The notes under the pieces are model-generated. The model saw nothing but the letters and a program-made list of their open reading frames with translations. It was not told where the DNA came from and made no database searches. Below, piece by piece: positions 24,374-34,039 of a DNA stretch of 64,000 nucleotides. Origin of the DNA: Actinophytocola gossypii. GTDB lineage: Bacteria; Actinomycetota; Actinomycetes; Mycobacteriales; Pseudonocardiaceae. Within the stretch, counting starts at the first letter, position 1. Each line of letters starts with the position of its first letter. Position numbers and translations under genes: made by a program. The stretch lies in contig NZ_JAFFZE010000018.1 of assembly GCF_025165815.1 (NCBI RefSeq), forward strand, positions 1-64,000, given 5' to 3'.

Positions 24374-27300
24374 CTACCGCACGCCCACCGGCTCGGTGTC
24401 CGGAGCCAGCACGCGCAGCTCGTCGGCGTTGTTGACCGCGATGCCCTCACCGGTGAAGGTGTCGGTCACCGTGAAGGTGCCGGCGTCGCGCAGCAGCAGC
24501 GACATCTGCCACGTCCGCGCCTCCCCGGCGGCCACCGAGGCGTCCGCCACGACGGTGCCGGTCAGCGCCTCGCCGTCCCTGGTCAGCCGCACCCGCTGCC
24601 ACGTGTCGTCGACCCGCAGCCGCAGTACGACGTCCCTCGGCGCGAGCCGGTGGTCCGCCGCGATCCGCACCGTCCAGGCCATCGGCCCGGAGTCGGCGGT
24701 GCCGCTGTTGGTCGCCTTCACCTCGAACCGGGTGTGCTTGCCCGGCTCGATCGCGCCTCGGGTGTCCGACACCGTGACGTCGGCCACCGCGGGCGGCCCG
24801 ACCTGGAGGGTGGCCTCCCCGGTCAGGTCACCGGAGTAGCCGCCGGTGTCCACGTCCAGCGCCAGCCGGTACGCGCCGTCCGGCGTGGCCGGGTCGAGCG
24901 TGAACGTGAACGGCCGGGCGTCCCACTCCACCGAACCGGCCCGCACCGGCGTCCCGTCCGGGGCGAACAGGCGCAGGATCGGCTTCAGCTCGTTGGGCGC
25001 CGCGGCCCGCACCAGCCCCTCGACGTCCTCCAGCGCGGCCCGCTCGGGCAGCGAGAGGAACGGCCGCACGTCCGAGGCCATCACCGTCGCGAACGGCACG
25101 CCGTGCGCGTCGGTGACCGACCAGTCGACGCTGGCCTGGCCGTCCTCGGCGACCGTGACGTCGCCGACCGTGACCGCCGCCGGACCGCCGAACGAGAAGC
25201 CGGTGTCGAACGGGTCGATCCAGTCGAGCCCGCCGACCACCGTGCTCGGCACGAACCAGTCCTGCTCCAGGTGCTGGACCTGGTGCACGGTGACCGCCTC
25301 GTACCGGTCCAGGGTCGCGATCAGCGTGCCCGGCTCGTAGCGGTACCCGTGCGGCGCGGTGCCGGACGGGCGCAGGAACACCGACCCGGTGTGCCGCGCG
25401 TCGGCGGCGTCCAGCTCGATGTTGGCCCGCACGGCGAAGTCGTCACCGATGCTCTGCGCACCGGCCGACCCGCCGGCCAGCACCCGAGGCGCGAACGAGA
25501 TCGCCTCGTCGTCGATCACGGTGATCTCCCGGTGCAGCAGGTAGCCCGCACCGCCGTCCGCCGGGGTCGGCTTGCGCACCACCAGGGTGTACCGGCCGAC
25601 CGGGGCCGGGATCTCGAACGACAGGTTGCCCTCGGCGTCGGTCGTGCCGAGCGGACGGACCTGGCCGTCGGCGATCAGCTCGACGGTCGCCCCGGCCAGC
25701 GGGCCGACCGCGGCCGCGCCCGGCGCGTTCACCGTCGACGCCGCCAGGTCGACGATCGGCGCACGCACCCGGAACGAGCCGCTGAGCTGGCCCACCTGGA
25801 CGTCGTACGTGCCGAGCTCCTCCGGGTCGATCGTCCACTCGACGGTCCGGGACTCGCCCGGGTCGAGCTGCACCGGCGTGGTCTCGTGGACCGCGCCGTC
25901 GACCCGCAGCACCGCGTTGTAGGTGCCCGCGGTCATGCCGACGTTCTTGACCTGCACCGAGACGTCGACGTTCTCGCTCGCCTTCACCAGGCCGGGCGAC
26001 ACGCTCAGGTCGTGCAGCGCGTAGTACGGCTGGTTCGGGTCGGGCGACGGGGACGCCCAGGTGATCGCGTTGAGGAACAGGTCGGTGGCCTCCGGGGTCC
26101 AGTCGACCGGTCCGCGCGTCGACGACGCGCCGTGCGTGGACAGCAGCACGTGCCGGTTGTTCGCCCGCTCGTCGACGCCGATGCCGCCGCCGAGCACGCC
26201 GTCCTCGGTGCGCCCGAGGCCGCCGATGATCTGCCGGCCGTCGCCCTCGTAGCCGTCGAACCACGCCACCCACTTGGCCTGGGTGCTGTTGTCGATCGGA
26301 ATCCGGTCGCCGACCGCGTAGCCGTCGACGATCGGGTGCGCCGAGGTGACCTCGTAGAACGACTCGGCGTCACCACTGGTGGTGCTCGACCCGACCGACA
26401 CCGGCTGGCCGGTGTGCTCGGACAGCTGCTTGATGCCGTTGCCGGTGCCGAACGCGTGGTCGGTGAAGATCACGCCGGCCCCGTTGGCGTCCGTGGCGTC
26501 CAGGAACGCCTGGAAAGCGGCCTGATCGTAGTCGCCCGACATCGAGCCGTAGGCGAGCACGACAGTCGCGTGCTGCGCCGCGTCGGCCAGCTCGTCCCAG
26601 TCGTAGTGCACCATCTCGATGCCGCGCGGGGCGAACACCACGTCCCGGTACTCGTTCGCACGGGTGCTGGAACTGTCCACCACCGCCACCGAGCGCGGCG
26701 GCACGCCGAAGGAGAAGTCCGCGGTCGCGGACTGCCCCGCGGTCACCGAGACGTCGACCGCGGCCGGTGCCCGGAACGACGAGTGGTCCGCCGCGACCCG
26801 GTAGTCGCCCTCCGGCACGCCGGTGATCGTGTAGGTGCCGTCGGCACCGGTCACCGCGGACAGCTCGGCCGGTACGTCGAGCACCTGTACCGTGACGCCC
26901 GGCAGGCCGGCGCCGGAGGCGTCCAGCGTCGCCGTGCCGGTGATCTGTCCACTCGGGAGCGCGGTCAGTTCGACCGCGACCGTGGCGAACGAACCCTCCG
27001 TGACCTCCACAGTGGACACCGCGCCCTGCTGGTACCCGAACGCGTCGACCGTGATCGAGTACGTGCCCGGCTCGAGCCGCGTGGTGAACGTGCCGTCGTC
27101 GCCGGTGACGACTCCGCGGCCGCCGGGCTCGATCGTCACGGTCGCGCCGTCGACCGGGTCACCGGTCGCCGCGTCGGTGACCGTGCCCTCCAGACCGGAG
27201 TTCAGCGCGACGAAGCGGGTGGCCTCGAACGCGTTGATCCGCCCGGCGCCGAACCGGGTGTCCGGCCGGTCGTCGGAGTGCCGGTCGTCCCAGAAAGCGG

Positions 27301-28657
27301 TGTCCGCCAACACGTTCAGCGTGTCGTCGACGGGCAGGGCGCCCGCGGCCGACAGCATCAGCGCGACGACGCCCGCGGTGTGCGGGGTGGCCATCGAGGT
27401 GCCGGACAGGGTCCGGTAGCCGCCGCCGGGCGACGCCGAGTACACGTCCGCGCCCGGCGCGGAGATGTCCGGCTTGATCCAGCTGTCCGGCCACTCGGCG
27501 GGCGGGTCGGTCCACTGGTTCTTCTGCACCACGCCACCGCAGGAGAAGCCGGCGACGTTGTCGTTGATGTCGGTGGCGCCGACGCCGACCGCCTCGAACA
27601 CGTTGCCGGGGCTGCCGGTGCCTCCGGTGACGCAGTTGTTGCCGATGGCGAACGCCGGGAACGTGCCGGCGGCCCGCATGGCCCGCGTCGGAGCGATCAT
27701 CTCCTCGTGGAAACCGTTGGCGCCCAACGACATGTTCACCACGTCGGCGGGTCGCCCGGCCGGGTTGCCGGCCGCGTCGGTCGGTGCGATCGCCCACTGC
27801 ATGCCCGCGGCGACCTGTGCGAACGAGCCGCCGCCACCGGGGATCACGATGCCGTGCATCATCTCGGCGCCCGGCGCGACCCCGATCGCGGTGCCGGAGG
27901 TGGCGCCGCCGTGGATGGTGCCGGCGACGTGCGTGCCGTGGTAGGCCGTGTCGTGCGGGTTCGAGGCCACCAGGCCGCCGGCCGAGTCGAACTCCATCCA
28001 CCCGCCCGGGTGGCTGGGGTCGCTCGGGTCGTCGGTCACCATCTTGCCCGCGAGGTCCGGGTGGCTGATGTCCACACCGGTGTCGAGGGTGGCGACCCGG
28101 ATGCCCGCGCCGTCGATGCCGAGTTCGTCCCAGACGCGCGCGGCCTCGACCTTCTCCACGCCCCAGGCCAGGTCGGCGTTCGGGGTGAGGTCCGCGCCGC
28201 TCGGCGCCGGGTCCGGCGCGGTGAGCTCGAAGTTGGGGATGACGCGCTCCACGCCGGGGACCGCGGCGAGCGCGTTCAGGGACGTCGTGCTGGCGGGGAA
28301 CTCGACCAGCAGCATGTTGGTGATCCAGAAGCGGTTCACCACGGTGGCGTCGCCGCTCATGGCCTGCTCGACGGCGGCCTGGCTCTCGGCGGCGTGGTCG
28401 CGGAGCGTGTCGAGGACCTCGGTGCGGTCACCGTCGAGGTCGGCGGTGTTCGGGAGCATGAGCAGCGCCCGGACGGCTTCGCCTTCCTCCGCGGCGGCGA
28501 CCTGTGCGCTGAGTTCCGGTGCGATCGGGGCGGGGGTGGGGGAGTTCGGTTGGAAGGACGGGGAGAGGGTGACGAACAAGCCTGCTGCGGCGGCGATCGC
28601 CACCCAGGGTCTTGCCGACGGACGTCGCCGGGATCTGAGCAGGGACGGTCGGGGCAT
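24374..28657 (-). CDS. Very large secreted S8 subtilisin-like serine peptidase with embedded GATase-like and Ig-like domains
   Basis: A 1427-residue exported protease. A signal peptide (~1-50, hydrophobic IAAAAGLFVTLSP) is followed by an I9-like propeptide and a subtilase domain with Asp192 (VATLDTGVD), His240 (YHGTHVAGTIHGG), the oxyanion Asn ~340 (AIGNN) and Ser421 (LSGTSMATPHTAG). After it come two carboxypeptidase-regulatory-like beta repeats (~490-640), a class I glutamine amidotransferase-like fold (about 660-880, IEMVHYDWDELADAAQHATVVL in pieces), and several Ig/CARDB-like beta domains to the end. ATG 28657 has AGGAGG 7 bases upstream. It resembles bacillopeptidase F-type multidomain subtilases and is probably an extracellular nutrient protease. 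Confidence 0.88.
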   Translation of the reverse strand: MPRPSLLRSRRRPSARPWVAIAAAAGLFVTLSPSFQPNSPTPAPIAPELSAQVAAAEEGEAVRALLMLPNTADLDGDRTEVLDTLRDHAAESQAAVEQAMSGDATVVNRFWITNMLLVEFPASTTSLNALAAVPGVERVIPNFELTAPDPAPSGADLTPNADLAWGVEKVEAARVWDELGIDGAGIRVATLDTGVDISHPDLAGKMVTDDPSDPSHPGGWMEFDSAGGLVASNPHDTAYHGTHVAGTIHGGATSGTAIGVAPGAEMMHGIVIPGGGGSFAQVAAGMQWAIAPTDAAGNPAGRPADVVNMSLGANGFHEEMIAPTRAMRAAGTFPAFAIGNNCVTGGTGSPGNVFEAVGVGATDINDNVAGFSCGGVVQKNQWTDPPAEWPDSWIKPDISAPGADVYSASPGGGYRTLSGTSMATPHTAGVVALMLSAAGALPVDDTLNVLADTAFWDDRHSDDRPDTRFGAGRINAFEATRFVALNSGLEGTVTDAATGDPVDGATVTIEPGGRGVVTGDDGTFTTRLEPGTYSITVDAFGYQQGAVSTVEVTEGSFATVAVELTALPSGQITGTATLDASGAGLPGVTVQVLDVPAELSAVTGADGTYTITGVPEGDYRVAADHSSFRAPAAVDVSVTAGQSATADFSFGVPPRSVAVVDSSSTRANEYRDVVFAPRGIEMVHYDWDELADAAQHATVVLAYGSMSGDYDQAAFQAFLDATDANGAGVIFTDHAFGTGNGIKQLSEHTGQPVSVGSSTTSGDAESFYEVTSAHPIVDGYAVGDRIPIDNSTQAKWVAWFDGYEGDGRQIIGGLGRTEDGVLGGGIGVDERANNRHVLLSTHGASSTRGPVDWTPEATDLFLNAITWASPSPDPNQPYYALHDLSVSPGLVKASENVDVSVQVKNVGMTAGTYNAVLRVDGAVHETTPVQLDPGESRTVEWTIDPEELGTYDVQVGQLSGSFRVRAPIVDLAASTVNAPGAAAVGPLAGATVELIADGQVRPLGTTDAEGNLSFEIPAPVGRYTLVVRKPTPADGGAGYLLHREITVIDDEAISFAPRVLAGGSAGAQSIGDDFAVRANIELDAADARHTGSVFLRPSGTAPHGYRYEPGTLIATLDRYEAVTVHQVQHLEQDWFVPSTVVGGLDWIDPFDTGFSFGGPAAVTVGDVTVAEDGQASVDWSVTDAHGVPFATVMASDVRPFLSLPERAALEDVEGLVRAAAPNELKPILRLFAPDGTPVRAGSVEWDARPFTFTLDPATPDGAYRLALDVDTGGYSGDLTGEATLQVGPPAVADVTVSDTRGAIEPGKHTRFEVKATNSGTADSGPMAWTVRIAADHRLAPRDVVLRLRVDDTWQRVRLTRDGEALTGTVVADASVAAGEARTWQMSLLLRDAGTFTVTDTFTGEGIAVNNADELRVLAPDTEPVGVR

Positions 28658-28830
28658 CGTGAGCCTCCTATAGCGCGAGATTTTCGCTCCTTTGAGCATG
28701 ATCGAAATTTGCCCACCGTCAATGCGCTGCCTGGTCTACTTGCGAACGGCCGGATGTCCTCGTTACACAGAACTTCATCTCGGATTCGTTTCGGTAACGT
28801 CTCGGAACCGGCCGACTACGTGGAGGAACC

Positions 28831-29694
28831 GTGCCCATCGACCCCACCGTCGCCATCGGAGCCGACCTCGGCGCGACGGAGTTCGCCTGGACCAGTGCGG
28901 ACGTGCTGCTGTACCACCTCGCACTCGGTGCCGGTGCCACTCCGACCGACGAGCGCGAGCTGCGGTACGTGCTGGAGGACCGGCTCCGGGTGCTGCCGAC
29001 GTTCGGCGTGGTCGCGCCCGGCATCCGCGTCTTCGAGCCACCCGCGCTGCGCTTCCCCGGCGTCGACGTCGACCTGACGAAGGTCCTGCACGGCACCCAG
29101 TCGATCACCGTGCACGCCCCCATCCCGCCCGAGGGCCGGGCGGTGGCCCGGTCGCGGATCGCCGACGTGCTCGACAAGGGCAAGGCCGCGGTGATCGTCC
29201 AGGAGACCACGGTCACCGCGGGTGGCACGCCACTGTGGACGGCGACGTCCGGGATCTTCGCCCGGGGCGAGGGCGGGTTCGGCGGGCACCGGGGTCCGTC
29301 GGCGACGCCGCTGGTGCCGGACCGCGAGCCGGACGCGGTGTTCGAGGCGCCGACCCTGCCGCAGCAGGCGCTGCTGTACCGGCTGTGCGGCGACCGCAAC
29401 CCGCTGCACGCCGACCCGGAGTTCGCCGCCGCGGCCGGGTTCCCGCGCCCGATCCTGCACGGCCTGTGCACCTACGGCGTGGTCTGCAGGTCCGTCGTGG
29501 ACGGTCTGCTGGACGGTGACCCAGGGCGCGTGTCGCACGTTGCCACCCGGTTCGCCGGCGTCGTCTACCCCGGCGAGACGCTGCGGATCCGGGTCTGGGC
29601 CGACGGCGACCGGTTCGTGGCGACCGCGAGCGCGGTGGAGCGCGACGACGCCCCGGTGCTCACCGACACGGTCGTCACCACAGGTGCCGGTTGA
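28831..29694 (+). CDS. MaoC/hot-dog enoyl-CoA hydratase, ChsH3-like
   Basis: A 287-residue double hot-dog enoyl-CoA hydratase 2. The C-terminal half holds the hydratase motif as YRLCGDRNPLHADPEFAA followed by GFPRPILHGLCTYG (Asp and His catalytic). The N-terminal half is the non-catalytic repeat. From memory the whole protein closely resembles mycobacterial Rv3538 (ChsH3, steroid side-chain hydratase). GTG 28831 follows GGAGGAACC. It overlaps the convergent RibD-like gene by 20 bases at the 3' ends. No steroid cluster is visible around it, so its substrate could also be an ordinary acyl-CoA. Confidence 0.88.
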   Translation: MPIDPTVAIGADLGATEFAWTSADVLLYHLALGAGATPTDERELRYVLEDRLRVLPTFGVVAPGIRVFEPPALRFPGVDVDLTKVLHGTQSITVHAPIPPEGRAVARSRIADVLDKGKAAVIVQETTVTAGGTPLWTATSGIFARGEGGFGGHRGPSATPLVPDREPDAVFEAPTLPQQALLYRLCGDRNPLHADPEFAAAAGFPRPILHGLCTYGVVCRSVVDGLLDGDPGRVSHVATRFAGVVYPGETLRIRVWADGDRFVATASAVERDDAPVLTDTVVTTGAG

Positions 29695-30712
29695 CCTCGC
29701 GGACCGCGCCGGCCAGCTCCGGCACCTCGACGACCTCGCGGCCGGCGGCGGCCAGCAGCTCGGCGCCCTCGCCGTCGACGAACGTGGCCGGCTCCCGGGC
29801 GGCGAACACCACCCGGGGGATGCCGGCGTCCAGGATCAGCCCGGTGCAGGTACGCGGCCGGGACGCCCGTCGGCTGCAGGGCTCCAGCGAGCTGTAGATC
29901 GTCGCGTGCGCGAGGCGCGGGTCGGCCGGGTCGAGCCTGGCCAGGGCGGCCTCCTCGGCGTGCACCCGGTCGTCGGTCTCCCGCGAGTACCCGCGCGCCA
30001 TTTCCTCGCCGAGCGCGTCGACCACGACGGCCCCGACCGCGAACGCGGTGTCCGACGGCGGGCACCGGCGGGACAGCTCGACCGCCTCGGCCAGCCAGTG
30101 CCTGTCCACTTCGGACTGTCCGAGTAGGTACCGGTGCAGTACGACGTTCCCGATCTTCCGCACCTCGGCGAGCGTCGCGCGGTGCCCGGTGTGCCACGGG
30201 AACCGTCCGTCGTGGACCAGCCGGGGGGCGCGGGCGTCCCCGACGAAGAACGGTGCCACGACCAGGTGCAGCTCGTCGGCGAGGCCGCGGGTGAGGAACT
30301 CGGTGTGCACGCTCGTGCCGCCCTCGACCATCAGCCGGCGCACCCCGCGCGCGTGCAGGTCGGCGAGCAGCACGTCGACGTCGGCGTACACCAGCTTCTC
30401 CCCGTCGCCCTCGGTGAAGAACGCGGCGTCGGCGGGCAGGTTCCCGGAGCGGCTGAGCGCCACCTTGACCGGGTGTGCCGGCAGCCCGGCGGCGACCCTG
30501 GCCGCCCGGCGGGCCGGCGACCGGATCAGCAGCCGGGGGTCGTCGCGTCGGATCGTGTTGGCTCCGACGAGGATCGCGTCACAGCCCGCGCGGACCTCGT
30601 CGACCCGGTCCCAGTCGGCGTCGTTCGACAGGACCAGGCGCCGGTCGGTAGCGTCGTCGAGGTGGCCGTCGATCGACATCGCGGCGCTGAGCAGCACAAA
30701 GGGACGGTTCAT
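29675..30712 (-). CDS. RibD-like bifunctional protein with swapped domain order (reductase-deaminase)
   Basis: A 345-residue fusion. Residues ~1-185 are the RibD C-terminal/DHFR-like reductase domain (FVLLSAAMSIDGHLDDA, GANTIRRDDPRLL, LMVEGGTSVHTEFL). Residues ~200-345 are a cytidine-deaminase-like zinc domain (RVHAEEAALARL and SSLEPCSRRASRPRTCTG). Canonical RibD has the deaminase first, so the domain order is inverted here. The zinc ligands His, Cys, Cys and the catalytic Glu are present. It probably acts in riboflavin-type pyrimidine metabolism or on an unknown aminopyrimidine. No other rib genes are nearby. ATG 30712. Confidence 0.85.
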   Translation of the reverse strand: MNRPFVLLSAAMSIDGHLDDATDRRLVLSNDADWDRVDEVRAGCDAILVGANTIRRDDPRLLIRSPARRAARVAAGLPAHPVKVALSRSGNLPADAAFFTEGDGEKLVYADVDVLLADLHARGVRRLMVEGGTSVHTEFLTRGLADELHLVVAPFFVGDARAPRLVHDGRFPWHTGHRATLAEVRKIGNVVLHRYLLGQSEVDRHWLAEAVELSRRCPPSDTAFAVGAVVVDALGEEMARGYSRETDDRVHAEEAALARLDPADPRLAHATIYSSLEPCSRRASRPRTCTGLILDAGIPRVVFAAREPATFVDGEGAELLAAAGREVVEVPELAGAVREVNRHLW

Positions 30713-30743
30713 GGTCCGGCCATCGTCCCAGGAGGAGGCAGCG

Positions 30744-31217
30744 GTGTCCTACACCGGGGACAGCGGCGAGATCAGCGCGACCTACCGGCCGGTCGGCGAG
30801 GTGGAGGCCCTGGTCCGTCCCACCGTCACCAACCGGTTCGTGGCCACCGGCGACGTCACCAACCACGAGTTCGGCCTGTTCGAGTACAACATGGCCCCGC
30901 GCGCGGGCGGACCGGGCGCGCACTTCCACCGCACGTTCTCCGAGTCGTTCTACGTGATCGACGGCACCGTCCGCCTCTACGACGGCGAGCGCTGGATCGA
31001 CGCCACGAAGGGCGAGTTCCTCTACGTGCCCCAGGGCGGCGTGCACGCCTTCCGCAACGAGTCCGACGAGCCCGCGTCGATGCTGATCCTGTTCGCCCCG
31101 GCCCCGCCGCGTGAGCGGTACTTCCGCGCGCTGGCCGAGCTGAACGACTCCGGCCGCGAGCTCACCCCCGAGGAACGCACCGCCTTCCTCGCCGAGCACG
31201 ACCAGTACATGGTCTGA
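30744..31217 (+). CDS. Cupin domain protein
   Basis: A 157-residue single-domain cupin. Cupin motif 1 is APRAGGPGAHFHRTFSESFYVIDG, with metal ligands H-x-H and E, and motif 2 is FLYVPQGGVHAFRNES. GTG 30744 has AGGAGG about 9 bases upstream. It is divergent from the RibD-like gene (31-base gap) and ends one base before the convergent SIS gene. Enzymatic role unknown; dioxygenase- or isomerase-like activities are possible. Confidence 0.85.
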   Translation: MSYTGDSGEISATYRPVGEVEALVRPTVTNRFVATGDVTNHEFGLFEYNMAPRAGGPGAHFHRTFSESFYVIDGTVRLYDGERWIDATKGEFLYVPQGGVHAFRNESDEPASMLILFAPAPPRERYFRALAELNDSGRELTPEERTAFLAEHDQYMV

Positions 31218-31973
31218 CTAGTTCGCGGTGCGGCGGATGCGGCCCTCGTAGTGGGCTTCCAGCTTGAGGTTGCGTTCGTGGCCGCCGGGGACGTTGTTCG
31301 ACACGTACACCGGCGGGGTGGTGCCGCTGTCCAGCAGGAGGCGCACGGTCTCGGCGACGATCATCTGCACGAGCAGGGCGGCGGACAGGGACGACACGGC
31401 CCCGGTCGAGGTGCCGTCCGGCATCGGCAGCAGGGTGTCGCCGAGCGGGGCGCCGTTGTCCAGGGTCACGTCGGCCAGGTCGGCCAGCCGCTTGCCGGAC
31501 GGGTGCTTCGCTGGCACGCCCTGGCTGTGCCGCACCGACGTGATCGCCACCAGCGGGTGCCCGGCGGCCTTGACCACGTGCGCCATCTCGACCACCGACG
31601 AGTTCACCCCGGAGCTGGACGCGATCACGAACAGGTCGGCCGGGCGGGGCGCGGCCAGTTCGTAGAGGCGCGCGGCGACGTCGCCCCGGCGCTCCAGCAT
31701 CGGGTCGGCCAGCACCGACGGGTCCTCGCCGCCGAACTGCACCAGGTCGGACAGGGCGATCCGGTTGGTCGGGACCAGGCCGCCCGCCCGGCCGGCGACC
31801 TCCAGCGCGGTCCCCTGCGAGTGACCGGTGCCGAAGGCCTGGATCACCCCGTCGTCCCGGACGCAGGACGCGAACAGCGCGGCCGCCGCCGCGACGGCCT
31901 CCTGCGACGTGGTCGCCACCGCGCCGAGCAGGCGTAACAGCTCCGACGCGCTCGTCTCCGCGGACACGGTCAC
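31218..31973 (-). CDS. SIS-domain sugar isomerase-like protein
   Basis: A 251-residue phosphosugar-binding protein with one SIS domain: VIQAFGTGHSQGTALEVAGRAGG, the helix-capping ASSSGVNSSVVEMAHVVKAAGHPLVAITS, and a C-terminal QMIVAETVRLLLDSGTTPPVYVSNN typical of the UPF0309/MurNAc-type group. GTG 31973 overlaps the upstream TetR stop by 4 bases (GTGA), so the two are coupled. It probably binds or isomerises an amino-sugar phosphate; the substrate is not deducible. Confidence 0.87.
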   Translation of the reverse strand: MTVSAETSASELLRLLGAVATTSQEAVAAAAALFASCVRDDGVIQAFGTGHSQGTALEVAGRAGGLVPTNRIALSDLVQFGGEDPSVLADPMLERRGDVAARLYELAAPRPADLFVIASSSGVNSSVVEMAHVVKAAGHPLVAITSVRHSQGVPAKHPSGKRLADLADVTLDNGAPLGDTLLPMPDGTSTGAVSSLSAALLVQMIVAETVRLLLDSGTTPPVYVSNNVPGGHERNLKLEAHYEGRIRRTAN

Positions 31974-32608
31974 GGTGCCGTCACCGCCGCCGTCGCCACC
32001 CGCACGATCTCGGCGATCACGTCGTCGAGCGAGCCGTGGCCGCCGCTGATCGACCAGTGGTGCACCAGCTCGTTCACCGAGCCGATCAGCGCCACCGCGC
32101 CCAGCTGGAACGACCGGGGCGCGGCCTCGCCGCGCGCCACCGCCCGCTCGGCCTCGGCGACCAGGAACTCCGCCCAGCGCTCGCGCCAGGCGATCCGGTG
32201 CCGCTCGACCGCGTCGCTCACGCCGATGACCTCGACGTAGGTCAGCCTGGCCCAGCGCGGGTCGCTGGCCGTGGTGGTGATGAACGCCCGCACGGCGAGC
32301 TCGAACCGCTCGCGCAGCGGCGCGTCGTACCCGTCGGACAGCGCCTTCAGCACGGCCTGGAACGCCTGCTCGATGATGCGGTCGTGCAGGGCCGTCAGCA
32401 GGTCCTCGCGGCTGGTGAACTCCTCGTAGAAGTTGCGCGTGGACACCCCGGCCTGGGTGCACAACTTCTCGATCGACGCCGCCGCGTAACCCGTGGTGCC
32501 GAACAACTCCAACCCCGCGTGCAGCAGCCGTTCCCTGCGTTCCGCCCGCCGGTCGGCCGCTGATCGGCCGCCGTAGGTGCGGCGCGCGACGGCGCCGGTT
32601 CCCGCCAT
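31970..32608 (-). CDS. TetR family transcriptional regulator
   Basis: A 212-residue TetR regulator. The N-terminal helix-turn-helix (residues ~20-65) shows RRERLLHAGLELFGTTGYAA and AGVSTRNFYEEFTSREDLL. The C-terminal ligand domain is helical. ATG 32608. It is co-translated with the SIS gene, which it may control together with itself; alternatively it may act on the divergent or upstream acc genes. No clear operator is seen in the short gap to accC. Confidence 0.87.
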   Translation of the reverse strand: MAGTGAVARRTYGGRSAADRRAERRERLLHAGLELFGTTGYAAASIEKLCTQAGVSTRNFYEEFTSREDLLTALHDRIIEQAFQAVLKALSDGYDAPLRERFELAVRAFITTTASDPRWARLTYVEVIGVSDAVERHRIAWRERWAEFLVAEAERAVARGEAAPRSFQLGAVALIGSVNELVHHWSISGGHGSLDDVIAEIVRVATAAVTAP

Positions 32609-32679
32609 CCGCAAACCCCCAATCGGTCCGAACCAGATTAGTGGCTGCCCGGCGGGCGGGACAACGAAGGTCGGGAACG

Positions 32680-34029
32680 TCAGGACTCCAGCAACCGCGC
32701 CACCAGCGACGTGTCGTGCTTGCCGTTGGCGAAGTCCGGGTCGCGCAGCACGCGGTCCAGGAACTCCCTGGTGGTGTGCACCCCTGGCCCGTCGACGGCG
32801 AACTCGGCCAGCGCCCGGCGCATCCGCGCGATCGCCTGCTCCCGGTCCGGCGCCCACGCGATCACCTTCGCCAGCAGCGAGTCGTAGTTCGCCGGCACCT
32901 TGTAACCCGTGTAACCGTGCGTGTCGACCCGGACGAAAGGGCCACCTGGTGGGGTGAATTCGGTCAGCAGCCCGGGTGCCGGGGCGAAGTTCCGGGCCGG
33001 GTCCTCGACGTTCACCCGGCACTCGATCGCCGCCCCGCGCGGCTCGACGTCCTCCTGCCGCAGCCGCAGCGGCTCGCCGGCGGCCACCCGCAGCTGCTCG
33101 GCGATCAGGTCCACCCCGGTGACGATCTCGGTCACGGGGTGCTCCACCTGGATCCGGCAGTTGACCTCCATGAAGTAGAAGTCGTTCTCGGTGTCCACCA
33201 GGAACTCGAACGTGCCGGCGCCGACATAGCCGGTGGCCAGCGCGCCGCGCACGGCCGCCGCGCCCATCCGCTCGGTCAGCTCGGTCGGCAGGCCCGGTGC
33301 CGGGGTCTCCTCGACCAGCTTCTGGTGCCGCCGTTGCACCGAGCAGTCACGTTCACCCAGATGGATGGCGTTGCCGTGGGTGTCGGCGAGCACCTGGATC
33401 TCCACGTGCCGCGCCGACGGCAGGTACCGCTCCACGTACACCCGGCCGTCGCCGAACAGCTGCAGCGCGGTGGCCTTCGTGGTCTGGTAGGTCCTGGCGA
33501 ACTCGGCCGGCACGTCCACGATCGACATGCCGCGCCCGCCGCCGCCAGCGGCCGCCTTGATGATCACCGGGTAGCCGATCTCGTCGGCCAGCCGCTTCGC
33601 CGACTCCGCGTCGGCCAGCGGCTCGACACTGCCCGGCAGCAGCGGCAGCCCGGCGGCGGTCATCGCCGCGCGCGCCGAGGTCTTGTCGCCGAGCTGGGTC
33701 ATCACCGACGGCGGCGGGCCGATGAACGTGATCCCCTCCGCGTGGCAGACCTCGGCGAAGTCGGCGTCCTCGGACAGGAAGCCGTAGCCGGGGTGGATCG
33801 CGTCGGCGCCGGTGATCCGCGCCGCCTCGATGACCGCGGCCGCGTTGAGGTAGCTCTGCTTGGGCGGCGCGGGCCCGATCCGCACCGACTCGTCGGCCAT
33901 CCGCACCACCGCGGACTCGCTGTCCACGGTGGAGTGCACGGCGACGGTGCGGATGCCCAGCTCACGGCACGCGCGCAACACGCGCACCGCGATCTCGCCG
34001 CGGTTGGCGATCAGGATCTTCTCGAACAT
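32680..34029 (-). CDS. accC: Acetyl-CoA carboxylase biotin carboxylase subunit
   Basis: A 449-residue stand-alone biotin carboxylase, the length of E. coli AccC rather than the fused AccA3-type of actinobacteria. It begins MFEKILIANRGEIAVRVLRA. ATP-grasp elements are KAAAGGGGRGM, GERDCSVQRRHQK and FMEVNCRIQVEHPVTE, with RVNVEDP near the C-terminus. It carboxylates biotin on AccB using bicarbonate and ATP. It is the last gene of accDA-accB-accC (gaps 26 and 10 bases), a complete malonyl-CoA-forming enzyme. ATG 34029. Confidence 0.93.
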   Translation of the reverse strand: MFEKILIANRGEIAVRVLRACRELGIRTVAVHSTVDSESAVVRMADESVRIGPAPPKQSYLNAAAVIEAARITGADAIHPGYGFLSEDADFAEVCHAEGITFIGPPPSVMTQLGDKTSARAAMTAAGLPLLPGSVEPLADAESAKRLADEIGYPVIIKAAAGGGGRGMSIVDVPAEFARTYQTTKATALQLFGDGRVYVERYLPSARHVEIQVLADTHGNAIHLGERDCSVQRRHQKLVEETPAPGLPTELTERMGAAAVRGALATGYVGAGTFEFLVDTENDFYFMEVNCRIQVEHPVTEIVTGVDLIAEQLRVAAGEPLRLRQEDVEPRGAAIECRVNVEDPARNFAPAPGLLTEFTPPGGPFVRVDTHGYTGYKVPANYDSLLAKVIAWAPDREQAIARMRRALAEFAVDGPGVHTTREFLDRVLRDPDFANGKHDTSLVARLLES

Positions 34030-34039
34030 CGTGCACCCT

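Noticed and set aside
24350-29077. 1575-residue plus-strand open frame opposite the subtilase
   Set aside because: Antisense shadow of a long GC-rich gene; His/Arg/Gly-rich composition without domains.
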